A stretch of DNA of 57,298 nucleotides from Pseudomonas sp. LP_7_YM (GCF_004364435.1 NZ_SOCT01000017.1:1-57298), one strand, 5' to 3'; positions 45,301-53,189 are shown, numbered from the stretch's first letter. Numbers and translations: made by a program. The notes: generated by a model not told the origin, from the letters alone.

Positions 45301-47068
45301 CGTTCCGATCAATCAGCGGGTAACAGGCATCAGGAACACCCTGGAAAACCGCCTGTATAACCTGCGTCACGGCCTGACGATCAACGGCAAGACCTTGCCC
45401 AATCTGGGCTGGGCAGGTGAAGGCGCAGACCCATTCGCCTCTGCCCGCGGGGCCGTGAGCCTTGTCGCCGGTAGCTACAACAGCGAACGCGCGGCGATCC
45501 CGGCGTACCGCTTCCGCCAGCTGTTGCCTACCGCCCGTACCGCTGCCCGCCAGTTGGCGGATTTTGGCCGGCACTACATGAAGCTGATGGAAGACGAGTC
45601 CGAGGTCACGCTCAGCACCTTGCTCACGGCACAGGAAATAAGGCTCTGCGATTTCACGTTGAAGCTGCAGCAGGAAGCGATCAATGCGGTGCAAGCCGGC
45701 AAGCGCACCCTGGAGCTGGGCCGCAGCGCGGTGCAAGCCAGGAAAGCTCGGCTTCAGGCGCTTCTGGACGAAGGTAAATCGCCCATGGAGGAAGCGGCAA
45801 CCGGGCTGGCCATTGCCTCCAGGATGTCCAATGCCACAGCGGTGCCTTTGGAGGCTGTTGCTGCTATTCAGGAATATATTCCGACCATTTTTGGCATGGC
45901 CTTCGGGGGCTCGCACCCGGGAGGGGGCAGCGCGCGGATGGCTTCAACGTTCCGTATTGTGGGCGATATCGCCGAATTCGCATCAGAACAGCTATTGCTT
46001 GAGTCCGACTACGAGCGACGTGCCTCGGAATGGGACTTTGAGCTGCAACAGGCGCAGTGGGACATGCAGATGATCGATCAACAAATCGCCGAGGCGAACA
46101 TCGAACTCAACGCTGCCAATATCAGCCTTGCACAAGCACGACAAGAACGCGCCAACCTGGAAGAAGCTTACGAGGTCATGACCACTGGCTTCGTCATTAT
46201 TCCGATCTACAACTGGCTGGTTTCCCGCCAGGAACTGATGTATGGCGCGGCGTACGACGCCGTGCTGTCCCTGTGCCTGGGCCTGGAGGCCGCCTGGCGT
46301 TACGAGATCGGCGATTACACCCATGAGGCCTTCATCAAGACTCGGGGCTGGAATGATTCGTACAAAGGCATGCTGGCCGGGGAATCGCTGCTGGTCGATC
46401 TTCAGGAAATGGAAAACGCTTATTTGCTGGCCAACGAACGACGGCTGACGATCAAGCGCACGTTCAGCCTCAAGCAGGCCCTTTCGGGGAAATGGCAGGA
46501 GGCAGTGAAAAAGCTCGCTGCAAGAGAGCCATTGGTGTTCAGCTTCAAAGCCGAAGATTTTGACAAGGATTATCCGGGCCATTATCTGCGGCAGATCAAG
46601 CACGTGTCGGTGTCATTCGTTCTGGCGTCCGGCGCGGTGTTAAACGGGCTGTCCGCCATCCTCACCCAGACCAGCAACACCACGCTCGTCAAACCAGAGA
46701 GCGCGGGCGCGGAGTACCTGTACACACCGACCGCCACATCGCCGGCCAGCATCAAGCGCAACCTGCGCGCCCAGCAACAGATCGCCCTGTCGTCCTCGAC
46801 GTTGGAAGACGGCTTGGGCTTTGGGCCGAATGAATGGGTGTACGAACTGATGTTTCATGACGGTCGTTACTTGCCGTTCGAGGGCACAGGCGCCATTTCG
46901 GACTGGCAGTTGCAGGTGCCCGGCAGTGAGTTCGCCAAGTCGCTGATAAACGCGAACGGGGAATCGGTCGTCACAGACATCCAACTCAATCTGGTGTACA
47001 CCGCGCAGCCCGGTGACAGCGCCCTGGTCGATAAAATCACAACGTTGCGTAAAGACATCAAAACCTGA
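39344..47068 (+). CDS. Tc toxin A subunit (TcA), second copy
   Basis: A 2574-aa paralogue of the preceding Tc A protein, with the same order: VRP1-like shell, receptor-binding middle (YYWRSVDMGLRDDQQRLSP near 1370), GANGLYFRELFLHLPALIA near 1830, pore helices and a TcB-binding end from about 2416. Its extra length is mostly a second copy of the inserted module (about 887-980 and 991-1082). The first ~90 codons and the ribosome-binding site are almost identical to the first gene, while the rest has diverged, which points to gene conversion. A run of Glu/Asn/Tyr codons (44439-44495) lies in an AT-rich, poorly conserved part. The tandem copies probably differ in receptor specificity. Confidence 0.93.
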   Translation: MPSPTKTPAAATYATLFPEQLADRCAPDALEANSGPVAYLHALYQQALALEATSESKKRFTLAQRRPDIGELLLNQEGLEKQIPPLTLSINALTRQAQSHAGAEINLAQAISQAQYSAGLPFHYPLAQIQAVLRHDKLPLFELLQTSGYTFPNFCYAHLRTEELRQVMRTSSGFSPELQNLLLDNSPATGKKFLAERFGTTETAQTALEELSNAEFFCKKTGLKPEQLQDLLATSGVDDDASEGYTSVKCSSAYKPARGSAPSGHLYGAAFINNGVAPALSLEDKRAGPGITLAIKGATAAHLGRIHKLVHLQHALKLPFADVDLLLMSALRAEGQTRDFKITENTLRALGVFRYLNEIYAINAEQFAALIHEVSPYAVGENVPFLDRVLDGPGARQLAEVEDRLSIDGSELDLADDTDDNASQLTIGRLCLALGTEERLARNYLEQATSAHGLSKPAMTLALVSSLYRLSRLPRLLRLPASEGNSLITILTLSNNQFLKTVAGKGNISDAADQPDILDALVALANLQRWLRRNRFSPKAVLAVITPSAQTEEHRLAIDKQVQQVFKEQMANVNTSRLTEEILKGVNIASLKKPKTAAAVESSTEKSAKTETSKPLDSNPDTWLELLAGYLDEKGFINTELTPEAELSTALTALLNGKLEGDDTSRNEAAVTLASLLTNRRVEQEDLAKSIVAQTVGRVTGLAGVTSEYALPLLKWVGKTPLDVLHQVITPANAATDSTSTGAQPNSSFELWTRLARHALAVRLLSLSPAGLEALVEHTAWFDLEQVSDPADDAGTAISPIAPLNLDLLYQLSCYRDWISACAANNFNEKDALDYLSKRRDSAEPGAIHDAVKQLAKLIDWDEDETLAAVPYARINTPAQKVVARSSLEAYLQTLLPSERAYYNYCDRAVELKGLGVLISKYHYNGETYANANAIYRKFVAFLDKNPGPIIVHEQDYLPETHPDIWAKITRNVKSKRTITLAKYTNVNSKTFDDFLDSLSVEERQYFDKTGRGIKQLLSNYHSLLDGNSYTNADSNNEYNKFLKFIKDNPGTLKVTQQQYDDGFEPERWARFKASLESGGRKAANPEPLKLEVYSPEQYQDNLMPVSTENIPVIPSTVTHIDLVMRLQKLCEITGLSCQSLRDIALLGEQSTYEQIDIAGKMLLGACSDDAREVIEDGLQEAWRDALAAYLMGYWVPYAEQRQLFMPALDDLSSYFLTDVLVSSDARKTATVSQAIASLQHYLYRLFSHLEPGYEKVSLALDTVRDWQQYLSHYGTWKAWRAQLNHPENLIYYASRPNKSAAFKDLEVEVNQISQGRLDTQRLQTAVLSYLTKFERLSNLHIVSGYLDGSDPKSDTYYLIGKTNTSPTEYYWRSVDMGLRDDQQRLSPLAWSEWEKITLPVTGQLAQSRYEKITMQNKVENGTEVKDAKGNTVQEEVSRSVYTSDAIRPVIIAGRPYVFWVERSTTDLPSNKGNNQTLAGKRKISVQYVYRQSDGFWSPANELMSLDGTKNGKRVEDTDSHYLKDENYIPGLIAFVNVEDRPLDPWLTVILYDCNKNEKGQYSLGDEGKDYFIEMRDLLLLERKKLKDTEQKKLATTAYNSYQDIRTIQHIYNGRPLILKQTAININGLKVSKPSAFIADAFKFKATLLSTARKTISLTRSFNEAYELKIRNIKISIKGPGDQIHTIIVKPSSQTSSAYENENENEFKGEYEYEHELTELGTYTFELIYVLDSRIFTMEYTYNLSEQVIDESWHISIINNDEQAQYLDLSSVSNDAPKLASDKVRLNTLFGKQLVARATESIERALGWETQKLQEPTIDAANTNPPVDFHGANGLYFRELFLHLPALIATRLTEQQQFEDAEVWYLRYLFDPYRAQPDQAGRPAHWNTRPLAEVGSLNSELLKPVDPTSRAFTLSRYYRQSVFLALVENWQQQGDHYYRQLTLSGLNHAWLCYQQAMKLVGPLPERTAVSRWSPLSLSTVTAGHFRVPINQRVTGIRNTLENRLYNLRHGLTINGKTLPNLGWAGEGADPFASARGAVSLVAGSYNSERAAIPAYRFRQLLPTARTAARQLADFGRHYMKLMEDESEVTLSTLLTAQEIRLCDFTLKLQQEAINAVQAGKRTLELGRSAVQARKARLQALLDEGKSPMEEAATGLAIASRMSNATAVPLEAVAAIQEYIPTIFGMAFGGSHPGGGSARMASTFRIVGDIAEFASEQLLLESDYERRASEWDFELQQAQWDMQMIDQQIAEANIELNAANISLAQARQERANLEEAYEVMTTGFVIIPIYNWLVSRQELMYGAAYDAVLSLCLGLEAAWRYEIGDYTHEAFIKTRGWNDSYKGMLAGESLLVDLQEMENAYLLANERRLTIKRTFSLKQALSGKWQEAVKKLAAREPLVFSFKAEDFDKDYPGHYLRQIKHVSVSFVLASGAVLNGLSAILTQTSNTTLVKPESAGAEYLYTPTATSPASIKRNLRAQQQIALSSSTLEDGLGFGPNEWVYELMFHDGRYLPFEGTGAISDWQLQVPGSEFAKSLINANGESVVTDIQLNLVYTAQPGDSALVDKITTLRKDIKT

Positions 47069-47102
47069 TGCGGCCCGCTTTCGGCCCAAAGCACGCTTGC
47101 CG

Positions 47103-47138
47103 AACCCCTGCCGATGACGATCAGCAGGGTTTTTTTTC
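47103..47138 (+). terminator. Terminator after the second Tc A gene
   Basis: AACCCCTGC and GCAGGGTT arms with one bulged C, followed by a run of eight or more Ts. Confidence 0.85.
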
Positions 47139-47139
47139 G

Positions 47140-47226
47140 TTATGCGCGCCGTGCCACCAGCAAAAACGACGCAGCACCGGCCAACAAGCCCGCGAGGATG
47201 AAAACGGCGAGGGTCGAGAGGTCCAT
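47140..47226 (-). CDS. Candidate 28-aa single-span membrane peptide
   Basis: The minus strand encodes MDLSTLAVFILAGLLAGAAS then FLLVARRA and a TAA stop: one hydrophobic helix with a basic C-terminal end. The upstream region has only a weak purine tract. It fills part of a 319-bp gap otherwise holding two terminators. It could be a small membrane protein or chance. Confidence 0.4.
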   Translation of the reverse strand: MDLSTLAVFILAGLLAGAASFLLVARRA

Positions 47227-47344
47227 TGCTGGGCGTCTTTTCAGGCACAGGATTAAGGCACCATTTTGCACGCCGTTTGAATGAGCTCAAGAGACAGCTG
47301 TGCAGCGAAATACAGAAGGACTGTACCGCTCGCGAACGCTCAAA

Positions 47345-47375
47345 AATAAAGGCCGCCTCTTGGAAGGCGGCCTTA
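47345..47375 (-). terminator. Terminator of the DUF3618 operon
   Basis: Stem AAGGCCGCCT / AAGGCGGCCTT around CTTGG. Read on the minus strand, it is followed by TTTATTTTT, just after the DUF3618 stop. Confidence 0.85.
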
Positions 47376-47387
47376 TCGACACTGCTA

Positions 47388-48278
47388 TCAAACCGCCGAC
47401 GCGTTGGGCGGCGCGTCGCTGCCAGCCTCCGGTTTCGGCGGTTGAGCAGCGGCTTGGGACTTCACGTTATCGACGAAATCCTTGCCCATGTCGCTGGCCT
47501 TGCTATAGGTGTCGGTCGCCAAGTCTTTGACCCGGCCGGTCACCTTGTCGCTGGCGGCGCCCATGAGCTGGTTTTCCTTCTCCGTGGCAGGCAGTGCGGC
47601 GCCAAGTGCGGCACCCAACGCGACGCCGATGGCGGCAACTGCCAAGGGTTGCTCGCGCAGCATGTAAGTCAGGCTGGACTGCAGATTTTGCCCCTGGCGG
47701 CGCAGGGTTTCGCCTGCCTGTTGTGCACCCGAGTGCAGGCGGGCGTTGGCGTCGGACAAGCCATCCTGAGCACGGTGCCCGAGGTCACTGACACTGTCGC
47801 CCAAACCACTGGCCTGATCGGACACGTGACTGGCTTTGGCCTTCATTTTGGCAGCGGTTTCCTGAACCCGTGCCTTGGCATTGCCAAAGGTGTCACCCAC
47901 CTGTTCGGCGATACCGCTGGCGCGATCAGCAAGCCCGCCAAACACTGAGCCTTCATCGCTAGCAGGCTTGCGATTTTGCCCCAGCGCCAGCCATAGCAGG
48001 CCCACCGAAGTGAGAACGGTCGGTAAAGGATTGGCTTTGACGGTATTGCCCAGATTGGTGAAAAACTCCCCGCCGTTGCCTTTGGCATAAGCCAGCGCCT
48101 GGTCGACCATCTGCCCCGGTGAGAGCTTGCTTTCCAGAGCGTCCACCAAACTGCCGATACTGGCCCTGCGTTGATCGATCTCCAGCTCCAGTTCTTCAGG
48201 AGTCTTTTGCGAATCGGCTTCGAACCGGGTTGTGCTGTCGAGACTGTCTTGATTAGCGAAACTGTTGTCGTTGTTCAT
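47388..48278 (-). CDS. DUF3618 domain protein
   Basis: A 296-aa protein. Residues 25-75 match DUF3618 (TPEELELEIDQRRASIGSLVDALESKL). A long amphipathic helical region follows (VSDQASGLGDSVSDLGHRAQ), then a glycine/alanine-zipper hydrophobic segment (LAVAAIGVALGAALGAALP, about 213-231). It resembles YqjD/ElaB-type membrane-linked proteins. Its ATG overlaps the stop of the holin-like gene (TGATG). It is the last gene of a three-gene envelope operon ending in a clear terminator. Confidence 0.85.
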   Translation of the reverse strand: MNNDNSFANQDSLDSTTRFEADSQKTPEELELEIDQRRASIGSLVDALESKLSPGQMVDQALAYAKGNGGEFFTNLGNTVKANPLPTVLTSVGLLWLALGQNRKPASDEGSVFGGLADRASGIAEQVGDTFGNAKARVQETAAKMKAKASHVSDQASGLGDSVSDLGHRAQDGLSDANARLHSGAQQAGETLRRQGQNLQSSLTYMLREQPLAVAAIGVALGAALGAALPATEKENQLMGAASDKVTGRVKDLATDTYSKASDMGKDFVDNVKSQAAAQPPKPEAGSDAPPNASAV

Positions 48279-48694
48279 CAGACTTTCCTCTGAATAGCTT
48301 CCTTGTCTTTATGCAAGGAATTCATGGTGCGTTCGGGCGTGAAATGGGAGGGTTCGAACTGCTTCTTGCCGGCCTTGATCATCAAATAGCCAACCAGCAT
48401 CGCCACGACGCCCACGATCAGTGCAGCCAGCCACGGCGCCAGGACCATTGCCAAGGCATACACCGCTGCCATCAGCAAAATCACCAGCCCGGCGAGCATA
48501 ACCACCGCACCGCCTGCGACCGCACTTACACCCGCCTTGGTGGTTTCGATTGAGGCGCGTATCTCAGCCTTTGCCAGCGCCAGTTCCTTGCCGACCAATA
48601 CCGGTACTTCGTGAGCCAGCTGACGAATCAGGCCCAGCACCGAGGTATCGCCTTCAACGCCCTCGCGAGGGGGCAGATCAGAATTAACGGCCAT
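48278..48694 (-). CDS. Phage-holin-family (YqjE-like) membrane protein
   Basis: About 138 residues with two hydrophobic segments (about 55-80 and 85-108: GAVVMLAGLVILLMAAVYALAMV; ALIVGVVAMLVGYLMI) after an amphipathic helix (LIRQLAHEVPVLVGKELALAKAE). This matches the PF07332 holin-like/YqjE family. ATG at 48692-48694 has GAAGGGG upstream and overlaps the preceding stop by one base. It is the middle gene of the operon, as in YqjD-YqjE pairs. A true lytic holin role is unlikely. Confidence 0.85.
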   Translation of the reverse strand: MAVNSDLPPREGVEGDTSVLGLIRQLAHEVPVLVGKELALAKAEIRASIETTKAGVSAVAGGAVVMLAGLVILLMAAVYALAMVLAPWLAALIVGVVAMLVGYLMIKAGKKQFEPSHFTPERTMNSLHKDKEAIQRKV

Positions 48695-49449
48695 CACAGT
48701 TCCCCTTCACGTTTCGGCGTGGGCTGTATAGGAATGACGCTGTGCGAATGCTCATCAGAGGCGGAAGCTGCGGGGTGAGCGCTGCTCTCGAAACTGCCCA
48801 GTTCTGCGCCAGAAGGCTTGATACCCGGTTCAGTGGTCCCTGCGGTCGCAGAGGACTGACTCTGCGCGGGGTTCGCCGTCCCTGGCTGGCTACTGTGATG
48901 CCCATCCGCACTACTTGCGGTAAACCCATCGTCAGTGCCCTGCGGACCTGCGGCGTGTCCGGGTTCATTACGCCCCCAGGCGCCGCCCTGCTGGAAATCG
49001 TTGTCGCGGGTTCGGCTTGCACTTGCGTTGATGTCGGGTTTAGAAGCTCGCAAGAAGCGTGACAGACCGAAGCCCAGCGCAATGCTGCCTGCCAGGAACA
49101 ACGCCGGATTGTCGCGAGCCAGCTGCCCGGTCTGCTGCAACAGTTCTTCGGCGCTTTTGCTGCGCAGGTTGTCAGCCAGCGTGGTCAGGCTTTGCGCTGC
49201 ATCGGTCACGTAGTTCGAGAGGCCCAACGTGTCTTTGTCCTGCATCTGCTCGGCGGCCGATTGCGCAGTCTGGGCCAGGCTTTCGAGCTGGTCGGCTGCG
49301 GTGCCGCGGTATTCGTCGAGCTTGGCCGAACCTTGCTCGCGAGCGGTATTCAACAGGGCCTGGGCGTCATCCTGCAGGTCCTGTAAGTGCTCGGAGGGGG
49401 GTGGTGTCCGGCGTTCTTCGCCTTGGGAGGTCTCGTACGTAGTAGGCAT
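48694..49449 (-). CDS. YqjD/ElaB-like helical protein with disordered tail
   Basis: About 251 residues. The N-terminal half is a long amphipathic coiled coil (LQDLQDDAQALLNTAREQGS; DEYRGTAADQLESLAQTAQS). It ends in a hydrophobic segment NPALFLAGSIALGFGLSRFL, then a low-complexity Ser/Gly/Ala/Pro tail. This resembles DUF883-type proteins linked to the inner membrane. First gene of the operon. MPTTYETSQ (49449) is chosen with GGTGA upstream; MVND at 49461 is an alternative, and the frame is open to 49569. It is translationally coupled to the holin-like gene. Confidence 0.7.
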   Translation of the reverse strand: MPTTYETSQGEERRTPPPSEHLQDLQDDAQALLNTAREQGSAKLDEYRGTAADQLESLAQTAQSAAEQMQDKDTLGLSNYVTDAAQSLTTLADNLRSKSAEELLQQTGQLARDNPALFLAGSIALGFGLSRFLRASKPDINASASRTRDNDFQQGGAWGRNEPGHAAGPQGTDDGFTASSADGHHSSQPGTANPAQSQSSATAGTTEPGIKPSGAELGSFESSAHPAASASDEHSHSVIPIQPTPKREGEL

Positions 49450-49769
49450 GTCATTCACCATCTTCCATCTAAAGAAAAGGCGCGCACGGCATCTGGATAC
49501 GGTCGGGTTACCGTCGCGGTTCGTACCGGACAACACACTCGTTACAAAGGATTGAGCAAGGAGAAACACACAGAGTTCGCCGAGAGTGACGGATGGTCAT
49601 ACGAGGGCAGAAAGCAGTACGTTTCGCGGCGTCCAGAGGCTTCAATGCAGGCATGTTGCCATGCGCGAACAGTGGATCAGCCATCGACAAATGCGGTAAC
49701 CACGCAGACGGGAATGTTGCGTTGGCACGGCTTAGCCTTGCTCGCTTATCCCCAGGCAAGGACGCTCAA
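49450..49769. other. Intergenic region upstream of ligB and the DUF3618 operon
   Basis: A divergent 320-bp gap that must hold promoters for both sides. I see no strong palindrome, repeat or convincing small gene. Confidence 0.35.
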
Positions 49770-51455
49770 ATGCCCCTCTCCCTCCGCTGGACCGCTTTCA
49801 CTTTGTTCGCCGCCACGTCTAGCTTGGCCGGGGCTCAAACCTGTCCTGACTGGTCACCGGTAAAAGCCCGCAGCGAGATCGCTCTGCACCAGGCGCAAAT
49901 CGAACAATGGGACGACAGCTACCACCGCTTGGGTGTGTCGCAGGTGGCGGACGAGCTATACGACCAATCGCGCCAGCGCCTCAAATACCTGCGTACCTGT
50001 TTTGCCACGCCACCTGAAAGGGTCGACAACCCGCTGAAAACCGCTGGCGGCCCGGTTCCTCACCCGATTCCTCATACCGGCCTGAACAAGTTGCCGGACG
50101 AAGTCGCCGTACGGTCCTGGCTCAAGGGACGAAAGGACGTGTGGATTCAGCCCAAGGTCGATGGTGTGGCAGTCACGCTGGTTTATGACAAAGGCAAGCT
50201 GGTGCAGGCGATCAGTCGCGGTGATGGGGTCAAGGGGCAGGACTGGACCAGACATGCTCATCAGATTGAGGCGATTCCTCGGCATATCGCCTGGGAAAAC
50301 ACCCTGGTGCTGCAGGGCGAGCTGTACTGGCGGCTGTCGGACCATGTACAGGCGAAGGCAGGAAGTCTGAACGCTCGCAGTAAGGCAGCGGGGTTGCTTG
50401 CGCGCAATACCATCAACGAAGACGAGGGTGCGCAGCTTGGCCTGTTTGTCTGGGATTGGCCGGACGGGCCTGCAACCATGCGCGAGCGCCTGGCCAGCCT
50501 GCGGGCGTTGGGCTTTGAAGACAGTCTGCGTTTCAGCGAACCGATGCAGGGCTTTGCCCAAGCCAAAAACTGGCGGGAACACTGGTACACCCATCCATTG
50601 CCATTCGCCACCGATGGCGTGGTGATCCGCCAGGGCGAGCGCCCGCCGACGCAGCGCTGGCAGGCGAAAGCGCCGTACTGGATCGCCGCATGGAAATACC
50701 CCTTCGCGCGGGTGCTGGCCGACGTGCGCAGAGTGAACTTCAACGTGGGCCGCAGCGGCAAAATAACGCCCGTGCTGGATCTCGCGCCGGTGCGGCTGGA
50801 TGATCGGAAGATCAGCCGCGTCAGTGTGGGATCGCTCAAGCGCTGGCAAAAGATGGACATTCGTCCTGGTGATCAGGTGAGCATCAGCCTGGCCGGCCTG
50901 ACCATTGCGCGACTGGACGAAGTTGTCACACGAAGTGTCGACCGTATGCCGTTACCTGTACCCCATGCGGCAGACTACCACCCGCTCAGTTGCTGGCAGC
51001 CCACCGAGGGCTGCGAAGGCCAGTTCCGGGAACGCTTGAAATGGCTCGGCAGCAAGAAAGGCCTGGCTCTGAGCGGCGTGGGACCCGGCACCTGGGACAA
51101 GCTGATCAAAGCCGGCGTGGTTGAGGGTTTGCTTGACTGGATGCGGCTGGACGCTGCACAGCTGCGTAATATTCCCGGCCTTGGTGAGCTGAGCGGGTCT
51201 AGACTGTCGGAGACTTTTCAGGGGGCGCGCGAACAATCGTTCGAAACCTGGCTCAAAGCCCTCGGTTTACCGCCTACCGCCGGTGCGGATCTGGGTGATT
51301 CATGGGCGGCGTTATCGGCTCGCAATATCGATGACTGGCAAGCCGAGCCCGGCATAGGTCCCGGTCGTGCCCGGCAGTTATATGCATTTTTTCAGGACCC
51401 GCCTGTGCAGTTGCTGAGCAGGCAATTGCGAGAGCAAGGCATCAAGGGGTTTTAG
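49770..51455 (+). CDS. ligB: NAD-dependent DNA ligase LigB
   Basis: A 561-aa DNA ligase of the LigB type, close to the 560 residues of the E. coli enzyme. The nucleotidyl lysine is K129 in IQPKVDGVAVTLVY; later motifs include LQGELYWRL, TDGVVIRQGERPP and AAWKYPFARVLADVRRVNF. The C-terminal part has helix-hairpin-helix stretches (LRNIPGLGELSGSRLSETF; EPGIGPGRARQLYAFF). The zinc-finger and BRCT domains of LigA are absent, as usual for LigB. The first 22 residues (MPLSLRWTAFTLFAATSSLA) look like a signal peptide, as in E. coli LigB. ATG 49770 is preferred over upstream starts. Confidence 0.93.
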   Translation: MPLSLRWTAFTLFAATSSLAGAQTCPDWSPVKARSEIALHQAQIEQWDDSYHRLGVSQVADELYDQSRQRLKYLRTCFATPPERVDNPLKTAGGPVPHPIPHTGLNKLPDEVAVRSWLKGRKDVWIQPKVDGVAVTLVYDKGKLVQAISRGDGVKGQDWTRHAHQIEAIPRHIAWENTLVLQGELYWRLSDHVQAKAGSLNARSKAAGLLARNTINEDEGAQLGLFVWDWPDGPATMRERLASLRALGFEDSLRFSEPMQGFAQAKNWREHWYTHPLPFATDGVVIRQGERPPTQRWQAKAPYWIAAWKYPFARVLADVRRVNFNVGRSGKITPVLDLAPVRLDDRKISRVSVGSLKRWQKMDIRPGDQVSISLAGLTIARLDEVVTRSVDRMPLPVPHAADYHPLSCWQPTEGCEGQFRERLKWLGSKKGLALSGVGPGTWDKLIKAGVVEGLLDWMRLDAAQLRNIPGLGELSGSRLSETFQGAREQSFETWLKALGLPPTAGADLGDSWAALSARNIDDWQAEPGIGPGRARQLYAFFQDPPVQLLSRQLREQGIKGF

Positions 51456-51463
51456 TCATTGTT

Positions 51464-51505
51464 ACCCCGGACGACGTATCGACGGTCCGGGTTATCTGTT
51501 TTTTT
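51464..51505 (+). terminator. Terminator after ligB
   Basis: An imperfect stem, ACCCCGGACGACG against CGACGGTCCGGGTT, is followed by ATCTG and a T-run (51499-51505) just before the AAGGAG of the next gene. Confidence 0.6.
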
Positions 51506-51516
51506 AAGGAGTCATC

Positions 51517-51936
51517 ATGAAGTTCTTCTCACCAGCGATGGTGTTCACCGCATTGAGCCTCTTTACGGCCTGCGCACTTGCCGCCGACTCTGCGCCCGAG
51601 CCGAGCGGCTGTGCGGCCAAACGGCAGGACATCAGCGCCAGGATCGAACAGGCCAAGACCGCAGGCAACAGCGATCAACAGGCCGGGCTGGAAAAAGCAT
51701 TGAGCGAAGTCACCGCCAACTGTACCGAGGCCAGCCTGCTCAAGGAGCAGGAAAAGAAAGTGCTCGACGCCAAGCGCGAGGTCAGCACCCGGCAGTCCGA
51801 TCTGGACAAGGCCATGAAAAAAGGCGATCCGGACAAGATCAACAAGCGTAAGGACAAGCTGGCCGAATCGCGCAAGGAATTGCAGGACGAACAGCAGAAG
51901 CTGGAGCAATTACAGCCCGATGAAGATGACGAATAA
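51517..51936 (+). CDS. DUF1090 (YqjC-like) periplasmic protein
   Basis: A 139-aa protein with a signal peptide (MKFFSPAMVFTALSLFTACA, ending ALA) and a mature coiled coil rich in Lys, Glu and Gln with one cysteine pair (GCAAKRQDIS; TANCTEASLL). This matches the DUF1090 family. The family often neighbours YqjD/YqjE-type genes, which lie upstream here, so it may belong to the same envelope function. AAGGAG precedes the ATG. Confidence 0.85.
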   Translation: MKFFSPAMVFTALSLFTACALAADSAPEPSGCAAKRQDISARIEQAKTAGNSDQQAGLEKALSEVTANCTEASLLKEQEKKVLDAKREVSTRQSDLDKAMKKGDPDKINKRKDKLAESRKELQDEQQKLEQLQPDEDDE

Positions 51937-51958
51937 CGTTTACCTGAACGGCCAAGCG

Positions 51959-52429
51959 TCAGTGATTCCGAAACTCCTTGTGACACGCATCGCACGCATC
52001 TTCGACGTTGTTCATCGGCGCGATCATGTTTGCCGGGCTCAACTGCGATTGCTGCGTGGCTAGCACCAGTTCGCCGGTTCGGGCCTCCAGCGCCCGAGCC
52101 AATTCCTGAAACCGCGCCTGCCGTTGCCAGACGGCGTCCTTGGCGCTTGTGTGCTCGGCCTCTTTCACCGCAGGGAAATGCTTCCACGGTTCGTGCGAAA
52201 GTGCGTCGAGCCTGACTGCACCTTCGGCGAACCTGGCGCCGTCGAACGGCAAGCGGCCGCGCAACATGCCGCCGGTGTCCTCACTGGTCTTGAGCATCTG
52301 CTTGAAGATGGCCTTGCGCTGGCCCAACGGCGAATCAGGGTCGACTCCACCGCAGGCGACAAGCGTCAAACCGGCGACCAGCACCATCCCTGTGACCTTT
52401 AACCACGAACTGCTCAGCGATCTTTTCAC
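51959..52429 (-). CDS. Cytochrome c' family lipoprotein
   Basis: A 156-aa protein with a signal containing a lipobox-like LTLVAC (about 21-26). The mature part is helical, and the C-terminal heme motif is CDACH (in VEDACDACHKEF), the normal place for cytochrome c'. An earlier segment, GQRKAIFKQMLKTSEDTGGM, fits helix A. Members bind NO or CO or carry electrons in the periplasm; the specific role is not evident. It converges with the DUF1090 gene, 22 bp apart. Confidence 0.85.
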   Translation of the reverse strand: MKRSLSSSWLKVTGMVLVAGLTLVACGGVDPDSPLGQRKAIFKQMLKTSEDTGGMLRGRLPFDGARFAEGAVRLDALSHEPWKHFPAVKEAEHTSAKDAVWQRQARFQELARALEARTGELVLATQQSQLSPANMIAPMNNVEDACDACHKEFRNH

Positions 52430-52514
52430 GGCAACGCTCTTGGAGGGCGCGGCATCCCCACGCTAAAAAAATGGATCGCCTGAACCTGCGCCATGAAAAC
52501 CAATGACCGAACGA

Positions 52515-52901
52515 TCAGACGGAAACGCCAAACAACGCAACCACCAGCGCCAGGCCGATGAACCATACCAGCGAGCGCAGCGCCGCGAGATCCGCCAGAT
52601 AGAAGATGATGTACAGCAGGCGGCTGGTGACGAACAACACCGCCAGCACGTCGATGGTCACCAACTGCGCGCCCCCTGCCACGTGGGCGATGATCACCCC
52701 GGCGGCAAATCCGGGAATCGCTTCGAAACTGTTCTGTTGCGCAGCATGGGCACGGCGCGGCAGACCTTCGAGCTTATCGAGGAAATCCCGCGGGTTGTGG
52801 TTTTGCCGGGACCCGAACTTGCCGCTGCTGAACTTGGCAATCGAGGTGCACACCAGCGGCAACAGAATCACGATCAACACGCACCAGAAAGCAACGGTCA
52901 T
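52515..52901 (-). CDS. MAPEG family inner-membrane protein
   Basis: About 128 residues with four hydrophobic segments (about 2-22, 58-78, 80-100 and 108-127). The RAHAAQQNSFEAIPGFAAGV stretch is the MAPEG signature. Members are small membrane enzymes or proteins linked to glutathione and lipid metabolism. MTVAFWCV (ATG at 52899-52901) is preferred, with AGGA 8 nt upstream; MMQ starts at 52910. It is a single gene between the cytochrome c' gene and a pseudogene. Confidence 0.88.
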   Translation of the reverse strand: MTVAFWCVLIVILLPLVCTSIAKFSSGKFGSRQNHNPRDFLDKLEGLPRRAHAAQQNSFEAIPGFAAGVIIAHVAGGAQLVTIDVLAVLFVTSRLLYIIFYLADLAALRSLVWFIGLALVVALFGVSV

Positions 52902-53189
52902 TTGCATCATCCTTTTGAATTTTGAACTTCATCAGAAGCATTTCGGGCATTACCTGCCTACAGCTAAGAGCCACCGCGCAGCGAAAGGTTCTTCGACATG
53001 GCGTGTAAGCGAGCCGCCCACGACCTCGGCGGATCGGCCAGTGGCCTGCGCGTCGCGAAGGATAGATGGATTTAACGCATCGCAATGCAGCCACCCATTT
53101 TGCGGCGCCATCTTGAGTGCTGCTACAACGCGAATGATTGGCTAAGATGCCAGCCACCGTGAAAGCGTGCCAATGCCCCAGGAGCCTGA

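Noticed and set aside
31833..47068. Assembly duplication as the source of the two Tc A genes
   Set aside because: The genes differ through most of their length and have different module counts, so both are real.
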